This document shows positions 1 to 8,212 of a stretch of 64,000 bases of DNA, piece by piece. Both the position numbers and the translations under genes were made by a program. The stretch's first letter is position 1. The number at the start of each line of letters is the position of its first letter. This DNA is from Haladaptatus salinisoli (lineage in GTDB: Archaea > Halobacteriota > Halobacteria > Halobacteriales > Haladaptataceae). Location of the stretch: positions 2,282,823 to 2,346,822 of the forward strand of contig NZ_CP085327.1 of assembly GCF_020614375.1 (NCBI RefSeq). Direction: 5' to 3'. The notes beneath the pieces were generated by a model. That model ran no database searches. It was not told the DNA's origin and saw nothing but the letters and a program-made list of their open reading frames with translations.

Positions 1-90
1 AAACAACAGCAGATGACGCACTTTCTCAAGAACATGGCGCTTCTCGGGACGGCACTACTCCTGCTCGGACTCGCCGAGCACGAAGACTAG
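1..90 (+). CDS. DoxX-like membrane protein, C-terminal fragment
   Basis: Only the last 29 codons are present, because the window cuts the gene. The peptide holds one hydrophobic helix (KNMALLGTALLLLGLAEHED) preceded by THFLKN, which resembles the last membrane helix of DoxX/SURF4-type four-helix proteins, where a KNxAL motif opens the final helix. The assignment rests on this short motif. No start or upstream context can be seen. Confidence 0.45.
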   Translation, partial: KQQQMTHFLKNMALLGTALLLLGLAEHED

Positions 91-439
91 CCTCGAACCA
101 CGCCGAGAGAGGCACCACGCGAACGGTGAACCATCTCGGGGGCCAAGTCCCGGAGGTACTTGGCCCGTTCCGTCTGTGGAACGGAGATAATTCGGAAGAC
201 GAGCCCGATAGCATCGGTGATCCTACTGAACGGTCGAGCAAGCGTTTGCCCACGAGTGACGCGGTTCGTGCGGTGTTCTCATCACCACGGACGGTAGTAA
301 TCACTCGATGGCTGGGCGCTCTCGAGGAGGTGCGAAACTAGCCAGTCCATTTACTTACGCCCCGCTTGGCGCTTCTATATCACCGCTGAGCACGTACGAG
401 GTAGCGGAGGAATTACCCTCCGCGAGGAGAGCGAGGCCC
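91..439. other. intergenic stretch without a recognisable gene
   Basis: Between the DoxX-like stop and the VOC start there is no open frame with haloarchaeal codon use. The short frames at 126-341 and 26-304 encode basic, low-information peptides. The promoter of the VOC gene should lie here, and base composition is less GC-rich from about 340 to 380. Confidence 0.4.
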
Positions 440-856
440 ATGACGCACGCAATCAATTGGTTCGAACTTCCAAGTACCGACTTCGACAGAGCTGTTGGTT
501 TCTATGCAACGGTCCTCGGTCGCGAGATCGAGGTGTACGAGCCGGAGGAAGAAGAAGTCCACAACGGAAGGGCGGGAATGTTCCAGACCAACGACGGTGA
601 GGTTGGGGGCATAATAGTCGAGACCGACGAGTTCACCGCCGAGAGCGGAGCGAGCATCCCCTACACGCCGACCGCTGACAGTGGGGTCGTCATCTACTTC
701 TCCGTTGATGGTGACTTAGCTGACGCACTCTCACGGGTTGAATCAGGTGGCGGAGAGATTCTCATCCCGAAAGAGGAGATTCCAGAGATGGGTGGTCACT
801 ACGCGGTCGTCGCGGATACGGAGGGAAACCGAGTCGGGCTGACGTCCGCCGAATAG
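440..856 (+). CDS. VOC family protein (glyoxalase/bleomycin-resistance fold)
   Basis: 138 residues, the size of a single VOC domain of two beta-alpha-beta-beta-beta units. The N terminus (INWFELPSTDFDRAVGFY) is typical of the small VOC group with the 'FYxxVLG' helix, and the C terminus (GHYAVVADTEGNRVGL) is the usual last strand pair. The frame is open from 308, but the ATG at 440 begins exactly at the conserved domain and is taken as the start. VOC proteins are metal-dependent lyases, isomerases or dioxygenases, and the substrate cannot be read here. The next gene starts three bases after the stop, so the two are probably cotranscribed. Confidence 0.85.
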   Translation: MTHAINWFELPSTDFDRAVGFYATVLGREIEVYEPEEEEVHNGRAGMFQTNDGEVGGIIVETDEFTAESGASIPYTPTADSGVVIYFSVDGDLADALSRVESGGGEILIPKEEIPEMGGHYAVVADTEGNRVGLTSAE

Positions 857-859
857 CGC

Positions 860-1591
860 ATGGCGGACGCTGATATTTCGTTGCAGGCAGCACTCAACGG
901 TGGCCGTGAGCATCCTGCAGTGCCTCGTACGCCGGAGGAACTCGCTACGGAGGCGCGTGCGGCTGTCGACGCTGGCGCCGAATCGCTCCATCTGCACCCG
1001 TACGACGAGCGGGGTCACCAAACACTCGCGGCGGAGCCGTGTGCCGTGACGCTACGGGCGGTCCGAGACGCGTGCCCCGGGATTCCGATCTCCCTCAGCA
1101 CGTCAGCGGACATCGAGCCTGATTCCAAGCGTCGACACGAGTTCGTCGCCGCTTGGACGGTGCTTCCGGATCTCGTGACCGCCAATATGGGTGAAGCGGG
1201 AATCCTCGAACTCTGTGAGTTGCTTGTCGAACGTGGTATTGGAATCGAGGCCGGCCTGTTGTCGCTTGACGACGCGCGGATCTTCGTCGAGTCGGGAATC
1301 GCGTCGCGTTGCGTCCGAGCGATGGTCGAGCCGCTGGACTCCGACCCGGACGACGCGGTCAGCCACGCCAAGGCCATTGAACGGACCCTCATCGAGGGGG
1401 ACGTCCCGCTCGAGCAGATCCACCACGGAGATGGTATCGCCTCTTGGGCGGTCAATCGGCGCGCTGTGGCACGCGGCCACGGCATCCGCACTGGTCTGGA
1501 AGACACGCTCGTTCTACCCGACGGGCGTACGGCTTCGGGAAACGGTGAACTTGTCGCTGCCGCTGCGTCTCTGGTGGCAGTGGGTGAGTGA
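860..1591 (+). CDS. BKACE family (3-keto-5-aminohexanoate cleavage-type) protein
   Basis: 243 residues. BKACE (formerly DUF849) enzymes are zinc-dependent TIM barrels that condense a beta-keto acid with acetyl-CoA to give acetoacetate and a CoA ester. Visible family signatures are the metal-binding HLHPYDERG (His44, His46), NMGEAG near 109-114, HHGDGIASW near 188-196 and RTGLEDT with a likely metal ligand Glu214. The protein is shorter than the usual 270-310 residues; the N terminus starts directly with the first strand (ISLQAALNGG). It follows the VOC gene by three bases, suggesting a shared catabolic transcript. The beta-keto acid used is unknown. Confidence 0.85.
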   Translation: MADADISLQAALNGGREHPAVPRTPEELATEARAAVDAGAESLHLHPYDERGHQTLAAEPCAVTLRAVRDACPGIPISLSTSADIEPDSKRRHEFVAAWTVLPDLVTANMGEAGILELCELLVERGIGIEAGLLSLDDARIFVESGIASRCVRAMVEPLDSDPDDAVSHAKAIERTLIEGDVPLEQIHHGDGIASWAVNRRAVARGHGIRTGLEDTLVLPDGRTASGNGELVAAAASLVAVGE

Positions 1592-1836
1592 GTCTGTGCT
1601 ATAAGTAGTCCGACACCACGACCGGACTGCTCGATGCTTCGACGGTGCGTGTGCAGTCGGAAACACTGGCGGTGTCGAGGTCACGAAGGCAACTTTGCTC
1701 CTCCAACTGTCACGAGTGACCGAAGGGATCGATACGCGTCGCGGCCCTACGAGCGCTCTTTTCACCTCGCCCCCGGTTCGCGGAGACGGCGTACCGGATT
1801 ATCCGACGCATAATTCGAATAGTGTAGCGTTTAACG

Positions 1837-1849
1837 TAATTATAGGAAA
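1837..1849 (+). promoter_or_regulatory. promoter element shared with the downstream paralogue
   Basis: The 13 bases TAATTATAGGAAA end 28 bases before the ATG at 1878. They occur unchanged in front of the paralogue at 3658-3670 with almost the same spacing. The AT-rich core fits an archaeal TATA box, and conservation in both copies supports the ATG at 1878 rather than the in-frame ATG at 1851. Confidence 0.5.
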
Positions 1850-1877
1850 AATGAAGTGGGAGAAAACTCCGCCCGCA

Positions 1878-3578
1878 ATGCCCTCAGAAGAGAGACGCAC
1901 GCTTCTCAAGACGGTCGGCGTCGCGGTCGGCGCGACCGGACTAAGTGGAACCGGCGCGGTTCTCGCACGGGAGAACCGCGATGACGAGGACGGTGGCGGT
2001 GGCGACGAGGACGATAGCGGCGGATCGGACGGCGTCACGGGATGGTCGATGTACCGCGGCGACGTCGGACGAACCGGTTCGATGGACGACGGCGGACCGG
2101 TCCCCCACGCGACGACGGACTGGTCGATGGGCGTCGGCGGCGCGATGCGGGTGAACACCCGCGCGTACATCGCGGAACCGGTTCTCGCCGACGGGACGCT
2201 GTACCTCGCGGCGGCCACGGCGACCGGAACCTACGATAGCGACGGGTTCGTCGCCGCTTACGACCCGGAAACGGGCGACGAACTGTGGAAGCAGAGCGAC
2301 GTTCCCGCGCCGCAAACTCCCGCGGTGAGCGACGGGGCGCTTTACTTCGCCACCCACCCGCCGGGGAACACCACCGCGGTAGAAAAAGGTGGATTGTACG
2401 CGCTCGACGCGGATGACGGGACGATACTGTGGAGCCGAGACGACCACCTCGAATGGGCCGATCCGCTGCTCGCGGACGGACGCCTGAACACCGCCTACGG
2501 GCGATTTTCGAGCGATTCGGGAACGGTCGCACTCGACCCGGAGACGGGAGAGACGGTCTGGGAGAATAGCGACGTGGACGCCGACGAAGTGTGCTACGCC
2601 GACGGGACGCTGTTCGCCAGAACCGGCACCGCGCTGAATGCCAGCGACGGGTCGGTGAAATGGGAACGAAGCCTCGGTTCGCTGGAAGCGGTTCGCGGCG
2701 GACTCGTGTACGGAACCAGACTGCGAGACGCGAAACCGGGCTATCGCGTCAGCGCGTGGGCGACATCGGACGGCACCGAGCGGTGGTCTCAGAAAATCGA
2801 CATCAACTCGGACGAATACAGCATCACCAATCTCGCCGTCGGAAACGGGACGGTGTTCGTTCAGACCCACTACGATCATCCGGACCTCGACGCGGACGAC
2901 GTACAGACGCTCTACGCCTTCGACGCCGAGACTGGCGAGCGTGAGTGGACGTTCGAATCGCTCGCCTCGATGTACGGCGACCCGGCGGTCGCCGACGGAA
3001 CCGTCTATCTCGGCGGTCGGTACGCTCCCGAATCGGAGTCCGACCCGACTCCGGCCGATTATCGGGCGTTCGTGTACGCCATCGACGCGGACTCCGGCGA
3101 AGAACGGTGGAACTACGTGATGGATCGACGACAGGATGCTGGCACACCCGTCGTTTCGGACGGAAAGGTGTACGTACCGACCTTCGAAGCCGACTCCACC
3201 TACGCCCAGGACACGGAGTCAGCGCTGTTCGTCCTCGAATCGACCGACGACCGACCGGACGCGGACCACCGAATCGCAAACGACGAACCGGGAGCGCAAG
3301 ACGAACCGCCGAAAGCGTGCATCGAGGCTTCGCCGGACCCCCGCGAGTGCGATGTAAGCGCCGGAGAGGAAATCACACTCGACGGGTCGTGTTCGACCGA
3401 TTCGCTGAGCAGTCAGTTCGTCTACGAGTGGGACACTGACGCCGACGGCGAGTACGACGAACACGGCGAAACCGTCGTCGTGACGGTTCCGAGTTGTGGT
3501 TCGCTGAAGGTCACGCTCGAGATAAGCGACTCGAACGGAAACTCCGACGCGGAGAGCATCGTCATCTCCGCGAACTGA
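1878..3578 (+). CDS. secreted PQQ-repeat beta-propeller protein with C-terminal PKD domain
   Basis: 566 residues. The N terminus (EERRTLLKTVGVAVGATGLS) is a Tat signal with twin arginine and a hydrophobic stretch, followed by a Gly/Asp/Ser-rich linker (about 35-55), so the protein is exported folded. About seven PQQ-like blades follow (motifs such as YDPETGDELW, ALDADDGTILW, AFDAETGEREW), forming a BamB-like beta-propeller. Residues from about 480 carry a PKD-type Ig domain (DGSCSTDS, YEWDTDADG) with paired cysteines. It is probably a cell-surface binding protein; no enzyme activity is evident. The ATG at 1878 matches the paralogue's start and promoter spacing. Confidence 0.85.
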   Translation: MPSEERRTLLKTVGVAVGATGLSGTGAVLARENRDDEDGGGGDEDDSGGSDGVTGWSMYRGDVGRTGSMDDGGPVPHATTDWSMGVGGAMRVNTRAYIAEPVLADGTLYLAAATATGTYDSDGFVAAYDPETGDELWKQSDVPAPQTPAVSDGALYFATHPPGNTTAVEKGGLYALDADDGTILWSRDDHLEWADPLLADGRLNTAYGRFSSDSGTVALDPETGETVWENSDVDADEVCYADGTLFARTGTALNASDGSVKWERSLGSLEAVRGGLVYGTRLRDAKPGYRVSAWATSDGTERWSQKIDINSDEYSITNLAVGNGTVFVQTHYDHPDLDADDVQTLYAFDAETGEREWTFESLASMYGDPAVADGTVYLGGRYAPESESDPTPADYRAFVYAIDADSGEERWNYVMDRRQDAGTPVVSDGKVYVPTFEADSTYAQDTESALFVLESTDDRPDADHRIANDEPGAQDEPPKACIEASPDPRECDVSAGEEITLDGSCSTDSLSSQFVYEWDTDADGEYDEHGETVVVTVPSCGSLKVTLEISDSNGNSDAESIVISAN

Positions 3579-3590
3579 TCTGAGCGTCTA

Positions 3591-3595
3591 TTTTT
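3591..3595 (+). terminator. T-tract terminator after the PQQ/PKD gene
   Basis: A run of five T in an AT-rich context (TATTTTTATTAG), 13 bases after the stop. Archaeal intrinsic termination typically uses such U-tracts without a hairpin. Confidence 0.4.
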
Positions 3596-3657
3596 ATTAG
3601 CGGCGTATAATATGTATCATTAGTTGATATATAATCTGCAGATATGACAATTTAATA

Positions 3658-3670
3658 TAATTATAGGAAA
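3658..3670 (+). promoter_or_regulatory. duplicated promoter element of the decayed paralogue
   Basis: TAATTATAGGAAA, identical to 1837-1849, ends 27 bases before the ATG at 3698. The promoter was kept when the gene was duplicated, while the coding part was damaged. Confidence 0.5.
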
Positions 3671-3697
3671 GGACCAAAGTCAGAAACGCGTAGTCGC

Positions 3698-4204
3698 ATG
3701 CCCTCGGATGACAGACGCACGTTCCTCAAGACGGTCGCGTCGCGGTCGGCGCGGCCGGTATCGCGGGTAGCGGAATCGGCGTGGGTTCGCGACGTATCGT
3801 TCTGGCTAACGGGCGTGACGACAGCGGACGGGGTAGCCTACGTCGGCGGCCAGTACGACCCCGGTGACGACGACCTCGACCGCGCCCACGGACTCGTCCA
3901 CGCCATCGACGTCGCGTCCGGTGCGCCGAAGTGGGGCTACCGACTCGAGCGACAGGAACACGAAGCGCACGAACCGGTCGCCGGTTTACCCGTCGTCGCG
4001 AACGGGCGGATGTACGCCACCACGGGCGCGAGCCAGCCGGTCGAGGACGCCCACTACGGTCACCCTCACGTCCCCGAAGCGAGCGACGAGCGACCGGACG
4101 AAACCCATCGACTCCCGGACGACGTCGACGGCGACGGGTCGAACGACGACGGCGAACCCGAGTCGGACGGCGAAACCGGCGGCGACGAAGACGACGGCTG
4201 CTGA
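3698..4204 (+). pseudogene. decayed paralogue of the PQQ/PKD protein
   Basis: An open frame of 168 codons remains, but comparison with the gene at 1878 shows damage. MPSDDRRTFLKTV matches the Tat signal start; then one G is missing at about 3736 (GGTCGCGTC against GGTCGGCGTC), so the hydrophobic signal core is read in the wrong frame. In the shifted frame the core is still visible as GVAVGAAGIAGSG. At about 3820-3830 an internal deletion of about 1 kb joins this to the last blade (ADGVAYVGGQYDP, against ADGTVYLGGRYAP), which is back in the ATG frame. The PKD domain is replaced by an acidic tail. Export is unlikely. Confidence 0.75.
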
Positions 4205-4282
4205 CTCCGACGACGAGTCGTCGTTTCGGCGAACTGACGCGCGTCACCAACGCTTTTGTCCCACCTCCGCCATTGAACAACC

Positions 4283-4942
4283 ATGCGATTTGTTATCGTC
4301 GGTTCCGGTCGAGTGGGAATGCGAACCGCGCGGGTGCTCGGCGAGGAAGGCCACGACGTGGTCATCGTGGAGAACAACCGCGAGAAAGCCGAGCGGGCGC
4401 GTCAGGAGGGCTTCGAGGTCATCGAAGGCGACGGGTCGGACGAGAACGTTCTGACCGACGCCGACCTCGAATCGGCCGACGCCATCGGCGGATTGACCGG
4501 CGACCTGAACGTCAACTTCGCCGCCTGCATGGTCGGCAAACACCACGGCTGCCGAACCGTCATGCGGATCGACGAGGACTACCGGGAGGACATCTACCAC
4601 AAGTTCGCCGACGACGTGGACGAGGTCATCTACCCCGAGCGCCTCGGCGCGGCGGGAGCGAAGACCGCGCTACTCGGCGGCGATTTCGACGTTATCGCGG
4701 ACCTGACCGAGCAGCTGCAGCTGACCACGATGCGGATTCCGGACGACTCGCCGCTGATCGGCACGCACATCGCGTCGGTCGAACTGCCGACCGACGCGCG
4801 CATCTACGCCCACGGGCGCTCGCGCGACAGATTGACGATACCGCTCCCCGGAACCGAGATCGAGGCGGGCGACCGCGTCGCGCTCATCGCCGCGCAGGAC
4901 GCGCTTCCCGCGGTACGAGAACGTCTCCGCGGAGCCGCGTAG
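4283..4942 (+). CDS. trkA: TrkA family K+ transport regulator (RCK_N plus RCK_C), copy 1
   Basis: 219 residues. Residues 1-125 form an RCK/TrkA-N Rossmann domain with the nucleotide motif VIVGSGRVGMRTA and an acidic residue after the second strand (IVEN). Residues from about 140 form a TrkA-C domain (IGTHIASVELPTDARIYA). Such cytosolic proteins bind NAD(H) or ATP and gate Trk/Ktr potassium channels. No membrane partner (TrkH) lies nearby. A close paralogue sits at 8690, and the two share a 56-base identical stretch. The gene is followed by a long non-coding gap, so it is probably transcribed alone. Confidence 0.9.
   Translation: MRFVIVGSGRVGMRTARVLGEEGHDVVIVENNREKAERARQEGFEVIEGDGSDENVLTDADLESADAIGGLTGDLNVNFAACMVGKHHGCRTVMRIDEDYREDIYHKFADDVDEVIYPERLGAAGAKTALLGGDFDVIADLTEQLQLTTMRIPDDSPLIGTHIASVELPTDARIYAHGRSRDRLTIPLPGTEIEAGDRVALIAAQDALPAVRERLRGAA
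4493..4548 (+). repeat. 56-base exact match to the second trkA copy (8900-8955)
   Basis: From TTGACCGGCGACC to CACCACGG both trkA copies are identical at every base, including wobble positions, and identity stays high for about 100 bases beyond, while the rest of the genes differ clearly. It encodes LTGDLNVNFAACMVGKHHG. Confidence 0.8.
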
Positions 4943-5381
4943 GAAAGGAAAAACGATTGGGCAGCGCGGGGTTCTAAGGTCGTCCGGGACGAGAACTTTC
5001 GTGGGAGGATTGGTGACACTGTAACGGGAAGCCAACCCGCCGCCAGAGCCCCCGGCACCGCCGGACGCCCACCGCGAGACTGCGACACGCTTCGCGCCCG
5101 AGCCGTCGGGCGCAATTCTACGAAAGACCGGACTCCTCTTTGTTATGTTCCGTTTGACGCGGTGATAGGTATCGACTGCACGTCTCAGGATACGATTAAG
5201 TCGGGGCAGGGACGTCCTGCGCGAAATTGGTGCGACAGTGCGACGGTGCGACGAGGTGGCCGGCGGAGGGACGAATCCGCGAGCGACGGACCGTTGAACT
5301 TTCGTCCAACTTCTCGGCGATCCCCGAATCGGCGTCGCCGGTTTCGGAACGTCTTTGAAACCGGACTACATCCCCGCAGGC
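4943..5381. other. 439-base gap without a recognisable gene
   Basis: No frame with haloarchaeal coding character is seen. I compared it by eye with SRP RNA and RNase P RNA consensus blocks and found neither. A 13-base palindrome, TCGTCCGGGACGA, lies at about 4980-4992. The region just before 5382 should hold the promoter of the E1-alpha gene. An unrecognised small RNA cannot be excluded. Confidence 0.3.
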
Positions 5382-6428
5382 ATGAACCGAATCATCGGGG
5401 AACGCGAACTGGCCGAGACGCCGTTCTCCGCCGAGGACGCCCGCGAGACCTTCCGACGGATGGTCCTCGCCCGGCGATTCGACGAGCGCGCCATCGCCCT
5501 CCAGCGGCGGGGCTGGATGAGCAGTTGGCCGCCGTACCGCGGCCAGGAGGCCTCGCAGGTCGGCGCGGCGCTGGCGCTGGCGGATGACGACTGGCTCTTT
5601 CCGACGTATCGGTCGAACGCGATGCAGGTCGCGCGCGGCGTCCCCATCAGCGACGTGCTCCTCTTCCGTCGCGGGCGGCCCGAGTTCCACTCCGGCCACG
5701 ACGTGCCGAACTTCCCGCAAGCGGTGCCCATCGCCACCCAGATACCCCACGCGACGGGCGCGGGCATGGGGATGAACTACCGGGGCGACGAGAACGCCGT
5801 CCTCTGTTACTTCGGCGACGGGGCGACCAGCGAGGGCGACTTCCACGAGGGGCTGAACTTCGCGGGCGTCTTCGGCGCGCCGGTCGTCTTCTTCTGCGAG
5901 AACAACAACTGGGCCATCAGCCTCCCGCGGCACCAGCAGACGGCCAGCGAGAGCATCGCCGTCAAAGCCGGGGCGTACGGGTTCGAGGGCGTGCAGGTCG
6001 ACGGCAACGACCCGCTCGCGGTTCGGGAGACGGTGGGCGAGGCGCTCGACTCGGCGCGACGGGGCGACCCCGTCCTCGTCGAGAGCCTCACCTACCGGCA
6101 GGGTGCCCACACCACGAGCGACGACCCGAGCAAGTACGAAGACGCGGCGCGAGACCTGCCGGAGTGGCGGACGGCGGATCCCCTCGACCGGTACGAATCG
6201 TGGCTTCGAGAGCAGGGGGTCGTCGACGACGAGTTCGTCGACCGGGCGCACGACGAAGCGGACGAACTGTTAGAAGAAGCGGTCGAGGAGGCCGAATCGG
6301 TCGAAGACCCCGACCCGCACGACGTGTTCGACCGGGTGTACGCCGACGCGCCGCCCCGACTGCGCGAGCAGCGGGCGTGGCTGGACTCGTTCCTCGAAAC
6401 CAACGACGTGTACGAACTCGACCATTGA
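5382..6428 (+). CDS. pdhA: thiamine-diphosphate 2-oxoacid dehydrogenase E1 component, alpha subunit
   Basis: 348 residues. The ThDP motif runs from GDGATSEGDFHEG (Gly145) to CENNNWAIS (Asn174-176), and the substrate-loop region reads TYRQGAHTTSDDPS. Together with a beta subunit this family decarboxylates pyruvate, acetoin or branched 2-oxoacids and passes the acyl group to a lipoyl E2. No E1-beta, E2 or E3 gene is nearby, so the substrate cannot be assigned and pdhA is the general haloarchaeal label. The frame extends to a TTG at 5355, but ATG 5382 is preferred. A convergent Lrp-domain gene follows 28 bases after the stop. Confidence 0.85.
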   Translation: MNRIIGERELAETPFSAEDARETFRRMVLARRFDERAIALQRRGWMSSWPPYRGQEASQVGAALALADDDWLFPTYRSNAMQVARGVPISDVLLFRRGRPEFHSGHDVPNFPQAVPIATQIPHATGAGMGMNYRGDENAVLCYFGDGATSEGDFHEGLNFAGVFGAPVVFFCENNNWAISLPRHQQTASESIAVKAGAYGFEGVQVDGNDPLAVRETVGEALDSARRGDPVLVESLTYRQGAHTTSDDPSKYEDAARDLPEWRTADPLDRYESWLREQGVVDDEFVDRAHDEADELLEEAVEEAESVEDPDPHDVFDRVYADAPPRLREQRAWLDSFLETNDVYELDH

Positions 6429-6456
6429 CGGGGAGGAACGTCGTAGAATTCGACCG

Positions 6457-6687
6457 CTAGTCGATGGCGATGTACGTTTTCGTATCCACCACGCCTTCGA
6501 GCCCCTGAACGTCCCCCGAGGCGGTCTGGAGGACGTCGTAGACTTCGCCCGCGTCGACCTCGACCACGATGTCGTAGTCCCCGGCGACGATGTGCGCTTC
6601 CTGCACGCCGTCGAGTCCGCGCACCGATTCGAGCAGCCCTTGTGACTTTCCCGCGCTGGTGTTCACCATGATAAACGCGTGCACCAT
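6457..6687 (-). CDS. small Lrp/AsnC ligand-binding (RAM) domain protein, copy 1
   Basis: 76 residues, consisting only of the C-terminal RAM domain of Lrp/AsnC regulators (HAFIMVNTSAGKSQGLLESV, AHIVAGDYDIVVEV, TKTYIAID), without a DNA-binding helix-turn-helix. Stand-alone RAM proteins form rings of dimers and bind amino acids or other small effectors. A close relative at 9381 directly follows the second trkA, which links this family to TrkA-type regulation in this genome. Here the gene faces pdhA and has its own promoter region from 6688. Confidence 0.85.
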   Translation of the reverse strand: MVHAFIMVNTSAGKSQGLLESVRGLDGVQEAHIVAGDYDIVVEVDAGEVYDVLQTASGDVQGLEGVVDTKTYIAID

Positions 6688-6826
6688 AGTGGTGTGGGAT
6701 ACTCTATCATGCTAGAAAAACCTTCCCCCGGCGTATCGTCCCCGCGAGGCGCTCTCCGTCGGAGACGACGAGAAGCGGGAGTACCGATCTCCCGCTCGTC
6801 GAGCGGTTCGAGCCGCAACGCCCGGT

Positions 6827-8212
6827 TCACCCGAACGCCGAACGAATCGCGCTCCGAATCCTCCCGGCGGCGGCTCCGACGACCGCCAGCGCGTCGTCGA
6901 CGAGCGGTAGTCCGTCGCCCGAGTCGCCTTTCGTCCGCCGATCCTCCTCACCGTGCGGCGTCGTCCGTCGACGCCCGCCGTTCCGTCCTTCGCCGCCCCG
7001 CTTCTTCGCGCTTTCGCGTTCGGACCGCTCGCCGCCGCGACCGTTCGGCGTCGCGCCAACTTCAGGCGGCTTCGGAAGCGGTGGCTCGGAATTCGGCGGG
7101 TTCGGCGTCCCCAGTTCGAGGTTCTCGTAAACGCGGCCGTCGCGTTTCTTCGCGTTCTCCCCGCCGACGACCCCGCTGACGGTGCCGAACCGCTTCGGCT
7201 TCCCGTACAGTCCGACCGCGGGACGGTCCTCGCTGTTGTTCTCGATGTCAACGTTCTTCAGCGTCAGCTTCTCCAACCGTTCCTTACAGTGAATCTCGAC
7301 GGGGCTGCTCCGATTGCCGTCGTACCGTATCCGACAGTTCGAGACGCAGATCTCCTGGGTCGGTGCGTGGGCGACGACCGGAGCGTCGGTGCTCTCGTGG
7401 CGGTGGGTGAACGAGAAGTCGCAGTTGTCGACGGTGACGCGACCGGGGTACGCGTCCTCGTCGTCGCCCTCGACGTGGACGCCCCGCATCAACATCGACC
7501 CCGACCACCCCTGTTTGGGAAGCTTGCCGTCCTTGACGAACGTGCAGTTCTCGATGTCGGTGTCGCCGCCGACGCGGAGGCCGACGTTCGTGTTCCGGAA
7601 GAAGCTGTTCTTGATCGTCGTCTTCCCCTGGACGTTGTTACCGTAAAAGGTGTTCTCGCCCCACTGTTCGAGCCACACGCGGTCGAGCACGAGGTGACCG
7701 CAGTGGTCGTTCTTCACGAGGAACGCCCGGCGGTTGCTCCGCTCGCCGGGCGGACCGGAGCCCTCGTGGAGATAGACGTCCCGGATGGTGCCGGTCGCGC
7801 CCTCGCTTTCCACGAGCGGGCGCATGAACGAGACGCCGTGGACGTCCATGTCCTTCCCGTTCGTGCCGCAGTGGCCGCGGACGACGACGTTCGAGAACCG
7901 CCAGTCGTCGGCCTGAACGTCGATTCGCGGCGGGTAGGCCACTTCGCGGAAGTCGAGTTCGAACCCGTCGAAGACGAAGCCGTCGCCCGTCGCGTCGATG
8001 AGGTTCGTACACTCCTGTCGGTTCGTCGGGACGAGCGTCGCGTTCGTCCCGACGAGTTCCAGGTCGTCGTGGTCGGTTTCGATGCGCTCGACGCGGTAGG
8101 TTCCAGGCGGGAACTCGACGGTCGCGCCGTCGCTCATCGCGTCTTCGAGTACGTCGTCTATCGGTTCGTTGCCGTTCGGGTCGGCACCCTTCTCGGTGAT
8201 GTCGATAGTCAT
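6827..8212 (-). CDS. right-handed parallel beta-helix protein (pectate-lyase-3-like)
   Basis: 461 residues from the ATG at 8212; the frame is open to 8464, but the extra stretch is Arg/Pro-rich and non-coding in character. Residues 1-60 (IDDVLEDAMSDGATVEFPPG, YRVERIETDHDDLELVG) match the N-terminal cap of pectate-lyase-3/glycosyl-hydrolase-28-like helices. Residues about 70-360 show the short repeating rungs of a beta-helix (TTIKNSFFRNTNVGLRVGG, TVDNCDFSFTH, LTLKNVDIENNS). A charged linker (about 375-430, Gly/Arg/Glu/Lys) ends in a possible amphipathic helix (AVVGAAAGRIRSAIRSAFG). No signal peptide is visible, so location is uncertain. It may bind or cleave polysaccharide; catalytic residues are not identified. 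Confidence 0.8.
   Translation of the reverse strand: MTIDITEKGADPNGNEPIDDVLEDAMSDGATVEFPPGTYRVERIETDHDDLELVGTNATLVPTNRQECTNLIDATGDGFVFDGFELDFREVAYPPRIDVQADDWRFSNVVVRGHCGTNGKDMDVHGVSFMRPLVESEGATGTIRDVYLHEGSGPPGERSNRRAFLVKNDHCGHLVLDRVWLEQWGENTFYGNNVQGKTTIKNSFFRNTNVGLRVGGDTDIENCTFVKDGKLPKQGWSGSMLMRGVHVEGDDEDAYPGRVTVDNCDFSFTHRHESTDAPVVAHAPTQEICVSNCRIRYDGNRSSPVEIHCKERLEKLTLKNVDIENNSEDRPAVGLYGKPKRFGTVSGVVGGENAKKRDGRVYENLELGTPNPPNSEPPLPKPPEVGATPNGRGGERSERESAKKRGGEGRNGGRRRTTPHGEEDRRTKGDSGDGLPLVDDALAVVGAAAGRIRSAIRSAFG

Noticed and set aside
4957-5115. SRP (7S) RNA or RNase P RNA
   Set aside because: The characteristic conserved blocks of both RNAs are absent by eye.
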